Source: Bugula neritina
Lineage: Eukaryota > Bryozoa > Gymnolaemata > Cheilostomatida > Bugulidae
NCBI GenBank assembly: GCA_964035545.1
Contig: OZ037765.1
Span: 15,618,698 to 15,682,697 of the forward strand
DNA length: 64,000 bases
Direction: 5' to 3'
The translations under genes were made by a program, and so were the position numbers. This document shows positions 31,701 to 43,700 of the stretch, one piece after another (the stretch's first letter is position 1; the number at the start of each line of letters is the position of its first letter). The notes beneath the pieces were generated by a model. That model did no database searches. It was given only the letters and a program-made list of their open reading frames with translations, and was not told the origin of the DNA.

Positions 31701-34700
31701 TACTAGTGAAACTCTGTTAATTAATTGAAATTTAGCCTAGCAGCCGACTACAGTCTCACTTTATCATAATGATAAAGTTGGACTCCTGACGTCAGGTGAT
31801 TTCACTGACGACTTGGAGTTGAGCAATTACCCGGATGGTTTATGAAAACCAGGAGGCTGCTGATTATTCAACTCGGTCACAGTGTCGTACTGAATAGGTG
31901 GAGTCCCCTACAAGGGAGTGGTGATTCAATAACTGCTTACGATTGAATCCATGTGCTCTGTTGCAGATGAGGCCGCACCTGGGTCCCCCGGGATGCAGTC
32001 CTTATTAGATACCCTACTCCACAATAGGAAGAGATATCTGACACCAGCCTGGAACTGCTATCCGACCTACACTTTGGTACCTAGTCGGCCGAATAACCAC
32101 CACCCGTAGATGCTAGTACAATGCGGGTGACTTGTATGCAATGTAAACAAATGATTTTAAAGCATTGTATACCTAGGGTGTTTGACATTTTTAGATCAGA
32201 TATTGTTTGATATTACAAATTTAATCTATCTATTTTAACACATATATTTGTATTTGTGATATTATTTTTTGTAAAAATATTAGATAGTGGGGTGGCCTAG
32301 TTTTTTTTATAGTATAGGTGGGTAAGTATGTGAAGATGCTAATAAAGCTGAGCCAGTGCCTTCATAAACTACAGGCATGTGTTCCAACCCATAATTTGGA
32401 TCATTTGGATTTTAGTAAGAGCTGACTATAAGTGTATTTATATTGTGTAAGATGAGCATGTTATTATTATCCTAAAAGTTGAAAGGTTAACAGCTCTAAC
32501 CAGAGTGGTAACAGTCAGCAAAACAAGTGATTAGTGGGATTCATATGATAGCTGCCAGCTTCAGCATAGCTCAATAACAAAAATCACAAAAATGCTTTGA
32601 AGTTTATGTTTTGTCAAATTGATCAAGAAAATTTTTTAAAAAGTTCCTGAAGCTGCTAATATGTGTGCTTATGCCAAAATATTATTCTCAAAAAAATAAA
32701 ACTTACACTAGCAATAGTCTTCACACAAACCTCAGATTTCTATTGGTTTTATGTGCCCTCTATGTACCATGGAGACTGCCCCTCAGCTTGGTGTGAGGAG
32801 ACAATTTTGAAAATACAAATTCCCCTAAAGGGACATGTGAAAAGCATCTATTGGGGTAGATAAGAATGTATCGACTAAAATAAAATCCTTTCCATATAAA
32901 ACCTCCATCAGACCTGCAGTCCTGTGTGGTAATGAAGTCTGACCATAAGTCATAGCATGGGAGATAGGATGAACACAACAGAAATGAGAATGCTGAGGCA
33001 TGGGATAATTTATGAAGTAAAAGTAGTATGGGCATGTTTGCAGCAGAGATGATATTTGCCTGGTTTTAAGTTATAGATCACTGATAACCAGAGAAGAAGC
33101 TGGCCCGACTTAGATATGAAAAAACATCATTGAATGCTATGACATTGAGCAAGATGTTCATTGCCGAGTCAGATGACGCTCACTTATTGAGCTTAGGGTT
33201 TACAAACCGGCTACACTTACAAGGCTACAGGCGTCTAGGCAGAAAGACAAGAAATTAATTGAGGTAGAAAGAAAATTGGCACCTTATTAAAAAAATATGT
33301 AGTTCTAGTCAACCAGGTTTGTGAAAGCAACACTTAATGAGGCAACCAAATTTTGAATGGAATCTGCAATATTGATTCCAAGAGTGTATTTTCCTCAAGT
33401 TGTCCGTTAAACGATTTCTTAATTATAGAGTCTGTCAAAATATTGGTAACAGTTTAAAATTAGGTCCAGCAAAGTTTAGAGAGTGTACATAGGTCGTAGA
33501 GCAAGTCATTCCAAAGAAAACGAAATTTAATAGGCTAATAGCTTATTCAAACGGTCAACAAATAGGACGAATAGCGGACCAAAATGGCACGACGAATGCG
33601 AATTTTGTTAGTTTTGGATCACGTGATCGGACTATTGCGTCAATTGCGCCCAACTAGCGTCCTTTGATTGGTCTGACAGTAGAAGAGTTTGTCAGTTTTG
33701 GATCACGTGATCAACTTTTCAAAATTTCGTTGGAACCAGACCCAGCAAGGTTTCAGGCAACGAATTTTTTCTGGTTGCACTCCATTGGCTCATTTCAAAA
33801 AGCAAAAAGCACGGGCATAATTCACATGGCAAACATATTGCTCAAGTAGCATTGCTTGTAACTAAATTAAATAATCAATATTTTAGTAACATTAATAATA
33901 ACAAATAATAATTAATTAAAACAAACAAATTTGTAGGAAGCATATTATTATGCTAGTTAGCAGTATCTTAAAATTATTTCAAGCAATTTTCATGACAGAA
34001 GTATGGTTTTTTTTATAGAAATTGTGAGAGCTTGACCAGCTGCATTGTATCAGTATGATTTTTGTGATCCTAAATACAAAGATGCACGTAGGCAACTGAG
34101 TTGATGTGCACAATGTGTAGCAGTGAACAAAAGTTAAGATGTAGTTAAATTGAAATTGATGCAACTAAATCATTTCACCTAAAGTAGACACTACGTACGA
34201 ACTTCTATTTTATTTTATAATTATTCCAGCTAAAACGTCTTAGCCATAGTTTTTTCATAGAGAACAAAAAATGGTGGATGTTGTTATATTTTTCAGATTT
34301 GGGTTGATATGCAATCCAGAGAGTCTATTTATTTGCTAGAGAACTTCACCAGGATAAGTCGAGTTAATACGAGTATATTTTACACACAACAATACATCAC
34401 AAAAACTATACAAATACATTTAGTTAATTGCTACGTCTATACAATTCAACACTCTATTCTCAACTAACAGCGGGACAACTAACTACTACTACTAACTGTC
34501 AGTATTGCTAATTGGCTGTCCATTGTTCCAGGTCATCTACATGACCCCATGCTGCACAAAGGGGGAAATAATGTTTCCCTGTTATTACGTTGCTGGTAGC
34601 TCCACTAGCCACCACACCACCCCCACCAGCAGAAAGCCTTCTTTCTGATACAAAAAAATATTCGAAAATCAACGCACATAACATCAGTAGACCAAAAATA

Positions 34701-37700
34701 ATACAAATACAGATACATATACAACAATAGCAGACACAACCATTATAACAGTATGTCACATACAATTGGCTAGCTATAGAGAGAGAGTACCGCTAGCTGT
34801 GGTGTTGGACAAGGAAGATGAGCTGTCAAGCATTTACATGATAATAATGTCGTAGCCTTAGACTTCCAAGAGGGCGAGGCTTACGGATCATTCTAGGCAG
34901 AAGAACTAGAGTCAGTGTTTGGAAAGCTGATGTTTGGCTTGACGGGCACGTAGCTTCCGTTTAATCCGGCCTACAGAACCTTTTAGCTGGTAAAGTCCTG
35001 TTGTGGTACTGAGTAGATCCGGGGCCAGTTGGGTGAACTCAGCCTGCAGCCGAAGGAGGCGCTCCTCTACAGTGGCCAGGCGAGCAGGATCTGGAGATGA
35101 GGTCCGCCGTCTACAAGGGGGGGGATCTGGAGATGGGGTCCGTCTTCTACGAAGGGGGGGGTGAGACTTCCTCTTCTTCTTCGGGGTAGGCGAACTCTTT
35201 GGGGATATACACAATCTGAGGGCGGTCAGATACCAATGGGGATTGCTGTCTCGCATTGTCTAGCACATGCTGGAAACCGGAGGTTAGGACGGCCAGTAAC
35301 ATCGCCTTCGCCACCAGGGGCCGTATTAGAGTCAGGAATTCCGGATAGAGATCAGCGTCTACTACATAATTCTCTCCCGAGAAACATCCAGCCGCTCGAT
35401 GCCTTGTGACGGGGTAAGGGTAGACATCATTGTATCCGCATGGACAGAACGTTGATAAGAAGTGGGCATTGACATGTAGCCTCAAGGAGCGGTGAGACGG
35501 GCACTCTTCATAGCAAATCTGGCACTGTGTTTTTGCTTTGGACCCCCAGGCCGCTTTTATCTTCCTCTCCGTCTCCGGTGTCACCCACCACCAGCGGCGG
35601 CGCAGCGGTTCAGGTCGTCCGCCATTGGTATACTCCTCGTGGTGTGGAGCGGGAGGTGCTCTATCACGTACCCTGGTTGCAGCAGGTCGAGTGTAACCTG
35701 AAAGACTTTCAACAGCGTCAGTACAATACACTGTAGTGTTGTCGGCCTTGTACAGCCTGACAATTTCTCGTTTAGTTAGCACTCGTAGAGATTTACGGTA
35801 GTGAATAGTTGGCAGAACACACACTGCAGTGAGATTGTGAAGTCTCTAAGTCAATCTGAGTTCCTACCACTGTAGTTCACTACCCTATCTCCAGCTCAAT
35901 TGACTCAGATGAGTCGGAGCTGAGTGATGCAATCTAGTTTCCATATCTAGACATAAATAACTCACCCCACGATCCGGTATCAAATGACATACTGAATATT
36001 TGTGAAATGGTTTGAACTATTGACTAGGAACACGTCTGCTCTTGACTGCATCAGCATAAGAAAAGATCGAGCAACGTGGTTGGGGTGCGTGACTAAGACT
36101 TTGCACACCCGGCGGGTGAATTTTATTTCCAAATCCGCCGATACAAAAGTTGATTTCCCCGTGGTGTCGACAACTCCCACAATTGCTCGATACTTTTCCC
36201 GTATGGTCCCCCTCTAAACTTTCATACGCACTGCTTTTAACGCAGTCACATACAAATTTTTTTAAATATGATGGGGGTTGCCTCGTACGTTGTCCCCGCT
36301 CCAGGGGAGGTGGCGCACTCACCAGTGGACTAGTAGAGGCTTCTGACGGCGCCTCTAATTCACTGGTAGTGGTTACTTCTTCCTGTTCTCCGGATGGAGC
36401 CCCTTCTTCAGCTCCCGGACATTACCGGCCAAAACAGGGTTGGCGCAGAGGTTTTGTACAACCTCTGGGGACTCGTCAACCTTCTGCTTGAGTTGACCCT
36501 GGTCCCAGTCAAACTGTGCCCCGTGGTGAGCCAGTGTCTCCAATTCATATCGCGGGTGACCTCCGTCCCTCCTCTCGATATTGAGACACTGTTTGCAACC
36601 CCCGTCAGGTCGGCGGCTCAACCCATCCGCATTGCTGCGTCTCCTGCCAGGTCGATGTTCGATCCGGTAGGAGAACTCAGCTAGGACTTCGCGCCACCGG
36701 GCGACCTGACTGGACGGTTCTGCTCTCTTGCACAACCAGATCAGGGAGGCATGATCCGTACGCAGGCGGAACTTCCTGCCATACAGGTATGGTCTGAAGT
36801 GCTTCACTGACTTGATTACTGCCAACAATTCCTTGCGGGTAATGCAGTAATTTCGTTCAGTGGGTGAGAGAGACTTGCTGTAGTAGGCTACTACTACTTC
36901 TCAGCCTTCCTGCACTTGAGACAGCACAGCGCCAACATTCTGGTCACTGGCGTCTGTGTCGAGGATGTACTCCAGAGTGGGATCTGGGTAGGCCAAGATG
37001 GGTGCGGTCAGTAGGCAACCCTTGAGGCGGTCGAACGCTCCTTGTTCAACCGGGGTCCACTGCCACGTCACTCCCTTTGCAGTGAGCCGGTTTAACGGCT
37101 GTGCTATCCCCGCAAAGTCTGGTATGTATTGTCTGTAATACCCTACCAGACCCTAGAAAGCCCGGAGTCCTGTCAAGTCCTGAGGGGTAACCCAGTCTTC
37201 TATAGCCCGCACCTTTTCAGGATCCGTCGCCACGCCGTTCCGGTGGCGGCGCCGGCGGCTGCGAAGGCTCATAGGCGGTACCTACTGGGGTTTGATGTTT
37301 CAGAGTTGCTATCAGTTTAGCCAACATGTCGGTCAGTTGGGCGACCTTCGATGCGACAGTCAACTGTGCCACAACAGCGGTCGTGGAGGGCTCCGCCTCT
37401 TGCTCGGCTGCTGTGTCCGCGGGCTCTATCTCCACTTGGCGGGAGTTCCCGCGATTTTTATGCATCTGGTTTGCCAGGAGATAAGCTTCCCCTTCTGCCA
37501 GAGCACCCTCGACTGTGGTAACTCCCCGAGCTAGAAATTGGTGGTGGAGTCCCAAGTCGTTGACAGACTGTACAAAGGCATCAAGAGTATACCTCTCACG
37601 GTTAGCTTGAGGCAGATCGCTATACGCAATCTGCGCCAGCTTCATGACCGTGGTGGCATGTTCTTGAAGCGAAGTGTGGGGATCACGCCGCAGCCTTTGT

Positions 37701-40700
37701 AGACGGGCCCGGGCATCTATAGCAGAGATGCCGAAGCGGGCCCGCAGAGAAGCAAAGATACTATCAATGTCTAGGCCTAGCCCATAGGGTTTGGCCTTGT
37801 TCATCAATGACATTCTGAGCTTCAGCAGGGCCACCCTAGGTGGCCACTGGGCGACGTCCATTACGTCGCTAAACTCTTGAATGAATTGCTCCACTTCTTC
37901 TTCGCCCGTAAAGGTGGGCGCCTTCAACCGGTAGCGATCCTCATTCAGCTCCCGAGGAACTCTTCGCTCTTCTACCACATGATTCACAGGAATAACTTCA
38001 TCTTTACGCTCACCTTCCACTGGCTGTGGTTGCATTCCAGCGTCTTCAGTCTCCATCTTGGATGTGCACTATCCCACTGCTGCCACCACTATTATATTTT
38101 TCAGATTTGGGTTGATATGCAATCCAGAGAGTCTATTTATTTGCTAAAGAACTTCACCAGGATAAGTCGAGTTAATACGAGTATATTTTACACACAACAA
38201 TACATCACAAAAACTATACAAATACATTTAGTTAATTGCTACGTCTATACAATTCAACACTCTATTCTCAACTAACTAACAGCGGGAAAACTTACTACTA
38301 CTACTAACTGTCAGTATCGCTGATTGGCTGTCCATTGTTCCGGGTCATCTACATGACCCCGTGCTGCACAAAGGGGGAAATAATGTTTCCCCGTTATTAC
38401 GTTGCTGGTAGCTCCATGAGCCACCACAATGTGACTAATAGCTTATTCAGACACGACGACTAACGACTAACAATCATTGCACCTCTTTATCGCACCAACT
38501 GCAGTAGTAGTGTATAGCTGCTTAGCAACGGTGATTTTACTAGTATAAAGTTGTTACTAGTTCAATTTAATCATAGTTGTGCGATAACAAAGTAAAAGTT
38601 TTGCGTTGATAAAATTATCAAATATGACAAATTTAAAATTTATTAGCTAAGCAAAAGTTGAAATTTTAGCAAATTTATGTTTAACAGTTGGACTGTGAAA
38701 AGTAAATGAAAATGACACATAAAACTGAATGCCGTGTTCATGTTTTTATATCTAACTCAAACTGATTATTTATTTTTTCATAGCCTTTTATTACTTATTA
38801 CTTATATTTTTTATTGTTGCTGAATAAAAAATTAACATGACCTGTTTTATATTATTTTCTCTATGAAAGAACTATAGCTAAAACGTTTTAGCTGGAATAA
38901 CCATAAAATAAAATAAAAGTTGGTACCTAGTGTCTACTTTAGGTGAAACGATTCACTTGCATCAATTTCAATTCAACTACATCTTGACTTTTTTTTCAAA
39001 TCACTGCTACTCATTGTGCACTCAGTTGCTTACGTGCATCTTTGTATTTAGGATCACAAAGATTATACTGATACAGTGCAGCTGGTCAAGCTCTGACAAT
39101 TTCTATAAAAAAAACGTACTCCTGTCATGAAAACTGCTTGAAATAATTTTAAGATGCTGCTGACTAGCAAAATAATATGCTTCCTACAAATTTGTTCATT
39201 TTACCTAATTATAAGTTAGTTACAAACAATGCCGCTTGAGCAACTTGTTTGCTATGTGAATTATGTCCGCGCTTTTTGCTTTTTGAAATAAGCCAATGGA
39301 GTGCAATCAGAAAAAATTCGTCAGCTGAAACTTTGCTGGGTCAGGTTCCAACGAAATTTTGAAAAGTCGATTACGTGATCCAAAACGAACAAACTCTTCT
39401 ACTGTCAGACCAATCAAAGGACGCTAGTTTGGCGCCATTGTTGCCATGGTCCGATCTCGTGATTTAAAACTAACAAAATTTGCATTCGTCGTGCCATTTT
39501 GGTCCGCTATTCGTCCAATTCGTTGACTGTCTGAATAAGTTATAAAATGGATGGCCACCTGGTGTCGCGGTCCGTGATACCCAGTTTAGTCATGAGAGGG
39601 GGTTTTGACTAAAATGGGTGTTGAGAAAAATTTTCGTTTTATTTTCAGATTTTTAGACAGTTGTGACTGCTGAAACTATTATTAAATAAATCTTCAGTGA
39701 ATAATAAACATCTCACAATCGTTTAAACCAAAAGACGTAAATAAAAAATGATAAAATTGAAATAATTATAACAAAAACCAAACTCATCAAAAGTTATCTT
39801 TTTTATCAAAAATTGGATTTTCAATCAATTTTATTGTTATTGTTGCGATCATAGACATCCCGACTTATAAAACATATACTTTAAACTAGTAAAAACACTG
39901 GGAGCAATACTGGAAAAACAAAAAAGATCACAAAGTTTAAAAAAATTAAATATTTTTGCGACATCTATTTTAGTTAAAATACCCCAGAATGACTAAAATG
40001 GGTGTCCCAAGAGTTTCTGATTAGCATTTAACATTGAGGACAGATATAATTTTACAATTGACATCATTAAACTGCTTTTGCATTTTTACACCAACTTGGC
40101 TAATTAAAAAGTTTGAAACTGCAACACAAGAATAAATAAGATTAAATTCGTTGTGAAAATCCTTGGGGTCAAAAACTAGGGGGTGTCCGAAGAATTCAAT
40201 ACATGAATTTTAACCTAATTTTATTGGTATTTTTCAGTTTTTAGGCATGCTGACCTCATGAACCATATACTTTATTCTAGTATAAATACTGAGAGCAATG
40301 TTAACAAACAAAAGTGTTTCCAAAGTGTGAAAATAAAACTAAAAAACTTTGCGACACCCATTTTAGTCAAAATCCCCCAAAATGACTAAAATGGGTGCCA
40401 CGGTGATTTTTGCTTTATTTCTTAGCTTTTTGGATATTTTTGTCATTAATTTGATTGTTGATCAAACCTTTAGAAAAACCCTAATATATTATAATTGTTT
40501 CATTCCAAGTGACCATAGTAATTTGAAATAAAAACAAATTATGATAAAAACCGAAACCAATAGTGACACCCCTAGAGTTATCTTCTTCTCGTTCTGAGTT
40601 TTGTTTTTATCGTTTTTCCCCAATCTTTATCAGTATTAAGAGTTTTAATAATCTGAATTAGTAAAAGCAAATAGAAGTTTTAATATGATATAATTTAGAG

Positions 40701-43700
40701 AATTCAAAGCCGCCCAGAAAGCTAAAAATAAAGCAAAAATCACCGTGACACCTATTTTAGTCATTCGGGGGTGTTTTATCTAAAATGGGTGTCGTGAAAA
40801 TTTTTAGTTTTATTTTCACACTTGGTAAACATTTTTGTTTGTTAATATTGCTCCAAACGTTGTTACCAATTTAAGGTATATGTTTCATAAGTCAGCATGT
40901 CTATGATCTCAAAAATAACAATCAAATTTAGTTGAAAATTGAAATTTTTTGTTACAATTATTTTAAGTTTATCATTATTTATTCATGTATTTTGGTTTAA
41001 ACGATTATGAAATGTTTATTATTCAATGAAGATTTATTTAACTGTCTAAAAATCTGAAAATGATACGAAAATTTTTCGCAACACCCATTTTAGTCAAAAC
41101 CACCTCTAATGAATGACTAAAATGGGTGTCACGGACCGCAACACCGGGTGGCCACCCATTTTAGTCACACCCAAAATGGGTCGTGTCTGAAAAAGCTATA
41201 AAACTTCAAAATGTGAATAACCGCTTAAAATACATACCAATCGCAAAGATTTGATCATGATGAGCAATAATGCCAATACCACTTCTCCTACTTCTCATTG
41301 GGGCAATGTTTGTCCATTGGTTCGTTTCAGGATTGTAAAACTCTGCTGAGCTCATGCATTCGCTACCATTGAACCCACCAACCATAAACACTTTATCTTT
41401 AAATAAAGCATCAATCGAATTATTATAAATGATGTATAAAATTGAAAGTGAGCGCTAAAATACTGTAACTGTGAGGACTTGACATCTTACGGGGATAACC
41501 ATTGCTATACCAAGTTACTTAATGTTTTTTGTAGCACAGCTCAGGTTTGAAATGCAATATAACAACTAGAATCTCAGTTTAAACATATTGAAACATATAA
41601 AATCAAACCAAAATGTTGATATATACTATATTATACATACAAAATAATACCAGTGAAAGTTGAATACTGGCTCAGCATTTATCCCACAGCTGTAGCTGAT
41701 ATGCAACTCTAATGACTTTCTAACTAGTCCAATAAGGCAAGAGAAACACTCTATTTTGGAAAGCGAGCATACAATGTTAGAATAAAGTTCACCGGAACAT
41801 AACTGTCTTAAAAAGATCTGGCATCAGTTCATAAACATACAGTTAGACTCTAAAAATATCCTCGCCCTGTAAGGGACACACATGGATGGATATTATATAA
41901 TCTGATAGATAATTAAGATCTCGGGCTTTAGGTTACACTTTGAACTCAAAAACTGTAACAGAGCTACATTGCAAACAAACAAATATAATGTAGCAGTTCA
42001 TTTACCAATTTAAACAATTCAATATTTATCAACTAAGCTACTGATTGGCCTTATTTATTATTAAATGGAGATACCAACCATTAAGTGTAGTTGCACTAGC
42101 ATCACTTCGTTGTTGGCTCATGGGTGCAATAAGACTCCATTGATTAGTCAATGGGTTATACCTTTCAGCCGTATTTTGCCTGTTTACACCATCAAACCCT
42201 CCCATTGCATATATCATGTTATTCAGCACTGTCACACTAACGTAACATCTGCAAAATATAGTTGATACAATAATTCCACTGTTGTGTTGGTTAGGTGAAC
42301 ACTAAGATTGAAGATATATCACAATCACAACAAACCTTCTTGCATTCATTGGAGAAACTTCAACCCATACTTTGCTAGCAGGATCAAAGCATCTGACACT
42401 ATTGAAATATTCAACCCCTGAAACAAGAATTACACATTTGAACCTATAGTTAACAAAATGAATAGGCTATAGAAAAAAGTTACCTAGCAAAGTTAAAAAA
42501 ACACTGGTTAGTAGCCAAAGTATTTGTTAAATGATAAACATGAAGTTAAAGATTTGCTAAATTTACTGCTGTAATGCAATTATGCAACATATTACAGTAA
42601 TTTATCAAACTCAAATTTGCCACAGAAAAAAGATACACCAAAAAATTAAGAAAAATTACCAACCATCAAACCCTCCACAAGTGTATATCAATCCATCTAC
42701 AGTCGCAGTTCCATGATAAGCACGGGGTCCTGTATAAAATAACCCAAGCAGAAAGGCTTAACTCAAGCAAACAATATATACATGTTTCACTGCTCTCAAC
42801 TGATATTCATTACTATTAAAATTTGCAGCAAAGGGAAATTACCAGCAAAAAAGCAAAAAAGTTTATACTCTGTTTATTAGAAGATATCATTAAATTTTGA
42901 ACCTCACAAGAATTCCTAATTTCTTTTTGCACATTTAATTGTTGCAAGCTTGATAATTTAGATATGCTATTTTAATAAATAAAATTACAAAGATTTATAC
43001 TTCTAGTATGCTATTCAAATGAACATTATGCATTATAATGATATTCTAATTTCTAACTAGAACCCAAAATTTGAGCCTATAAAACCTAGGTACCAATAAC
43101 AAAAGAACATTAATCAAATACAAGTTTAGACAATTTCAATTCAATTACTCCAAAACCTCTGTGATTAAAATATTTAAGTAATATGTTGACCAGTTTTGAG
43201 TCAACTGAGTTTTTCATACAATTTTATCAACTTAGAGCAACTATCTGGATATACAGTTTACCCAGTGGATCTCCCCAGGGGCATTGTATCCATCGGTCAG
43301 CTCTTGTATCATAGGTTTCAATAACATTAGTAGGGCTGCCCCCTGACCAACCTCCGATAGCAAATAATATTTCATTTGGAATTCTAGGTCTTGCTAAGGG
43401 ATTTGATGGATCTACTTCACGATCATCACTGATGTCTAAATCGTAGAGAAACTTGATTGTTTCAATAATCAGCGGTTTGCACTGCTCACTGCCACTCACA
43501 TAAGGATGGCTTTTCACCTGAACATAATCAAATGATACTGATCACAAAGGGATCTAAAACATATCAGCTAAAAGTTTGATCTATGATAACATTAAACTGA
43601 CTATTTAAGTTGGCAGCTGAAAAGGTAAATAGAAGTCTACAACACTAACTAAAGCTACAATGCAATGAAAAAATATAGTCAATTATTATAGTTAATTATT

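Larger units (their letters stand above)
24817..32100 (+). mobile_element. Ty3/Gypsy LTR retrotransposon D, decayed
   Basis: Same family as A and B: identical primer binding site type, gag, protease, RT, RNase H, integrase and the ORF3 micro-exon in the same order on the plus strand. It carries many point stops and indels, a short internal duplication in RNase H near 29173-29258, and has lost the ORF3 body and the 3' LTR. A LINE interrupts its 5' LTR. It is closest to A at the pol-ORF3 junction. Confidence 0.88.
34281..38428 (-). mobile_element. Ty3/Gypsy LTR retrotransposon C, internally deleted
   Basis: 4148-bp minus-strand relative of B with two LTRs (336 and 339 bp), a primer binding site, full-length gag, a remnant of RT/RNase H, the Pol tail and ORF3. 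Two clean internal deletions relative to B remove (1) the Gag basic tail, protease and catalytic half of RT and (2) the integrase. The ATGT target duplication proves that it inserted as a unit. The LTRs differ by a 4-bp indel and several substitutions, so it is older than B. Structurally it is a non-autonomous element that keeps gag plus ORF3. Confidence 0.92.
33536..39545. mobile_element. Large foldback DNA element split by Gypsy C
   Basis: Left arm 33536-34265 and right arm 38868-39545 are inverted copies of ~700 bp, about 88% identical by eye, starting TAATAGCTTATTCAAAC / its inverse and including GGACGAATAGCGGACC and GCAAAAAGC. Without the Gypsy C insertion the element would be about 1.86 kb with a ~450-bp centre. 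That centre itself contains a third terminus-like motif (TAATAGCTTATTCAGAC at 38437). No transposase is encoded, so it is non-autonomous. Confidence 0.82.
24559..41237 (-). other. KLHL10 intron 6, transposon-filled
   Basis: 16,679 bp between a GTATGT donor (minus strand, 41237) and a TTCTGCAG acceptor. It contains, left to right, an inverted-repeat arm, a LINE nested in Gypsy D, the second inverted arm, a foldback element split by Gypsy C, and a MITE cluster. No host exon is visible inside. Confidence 0.88.

Noticed and set aside
35147-35824. Reading the element C zinc-finger ORF as a host gene
   Set aside because: It lies between the Pol tail and 3' LTR of element C and matches ORF3 of A and B.
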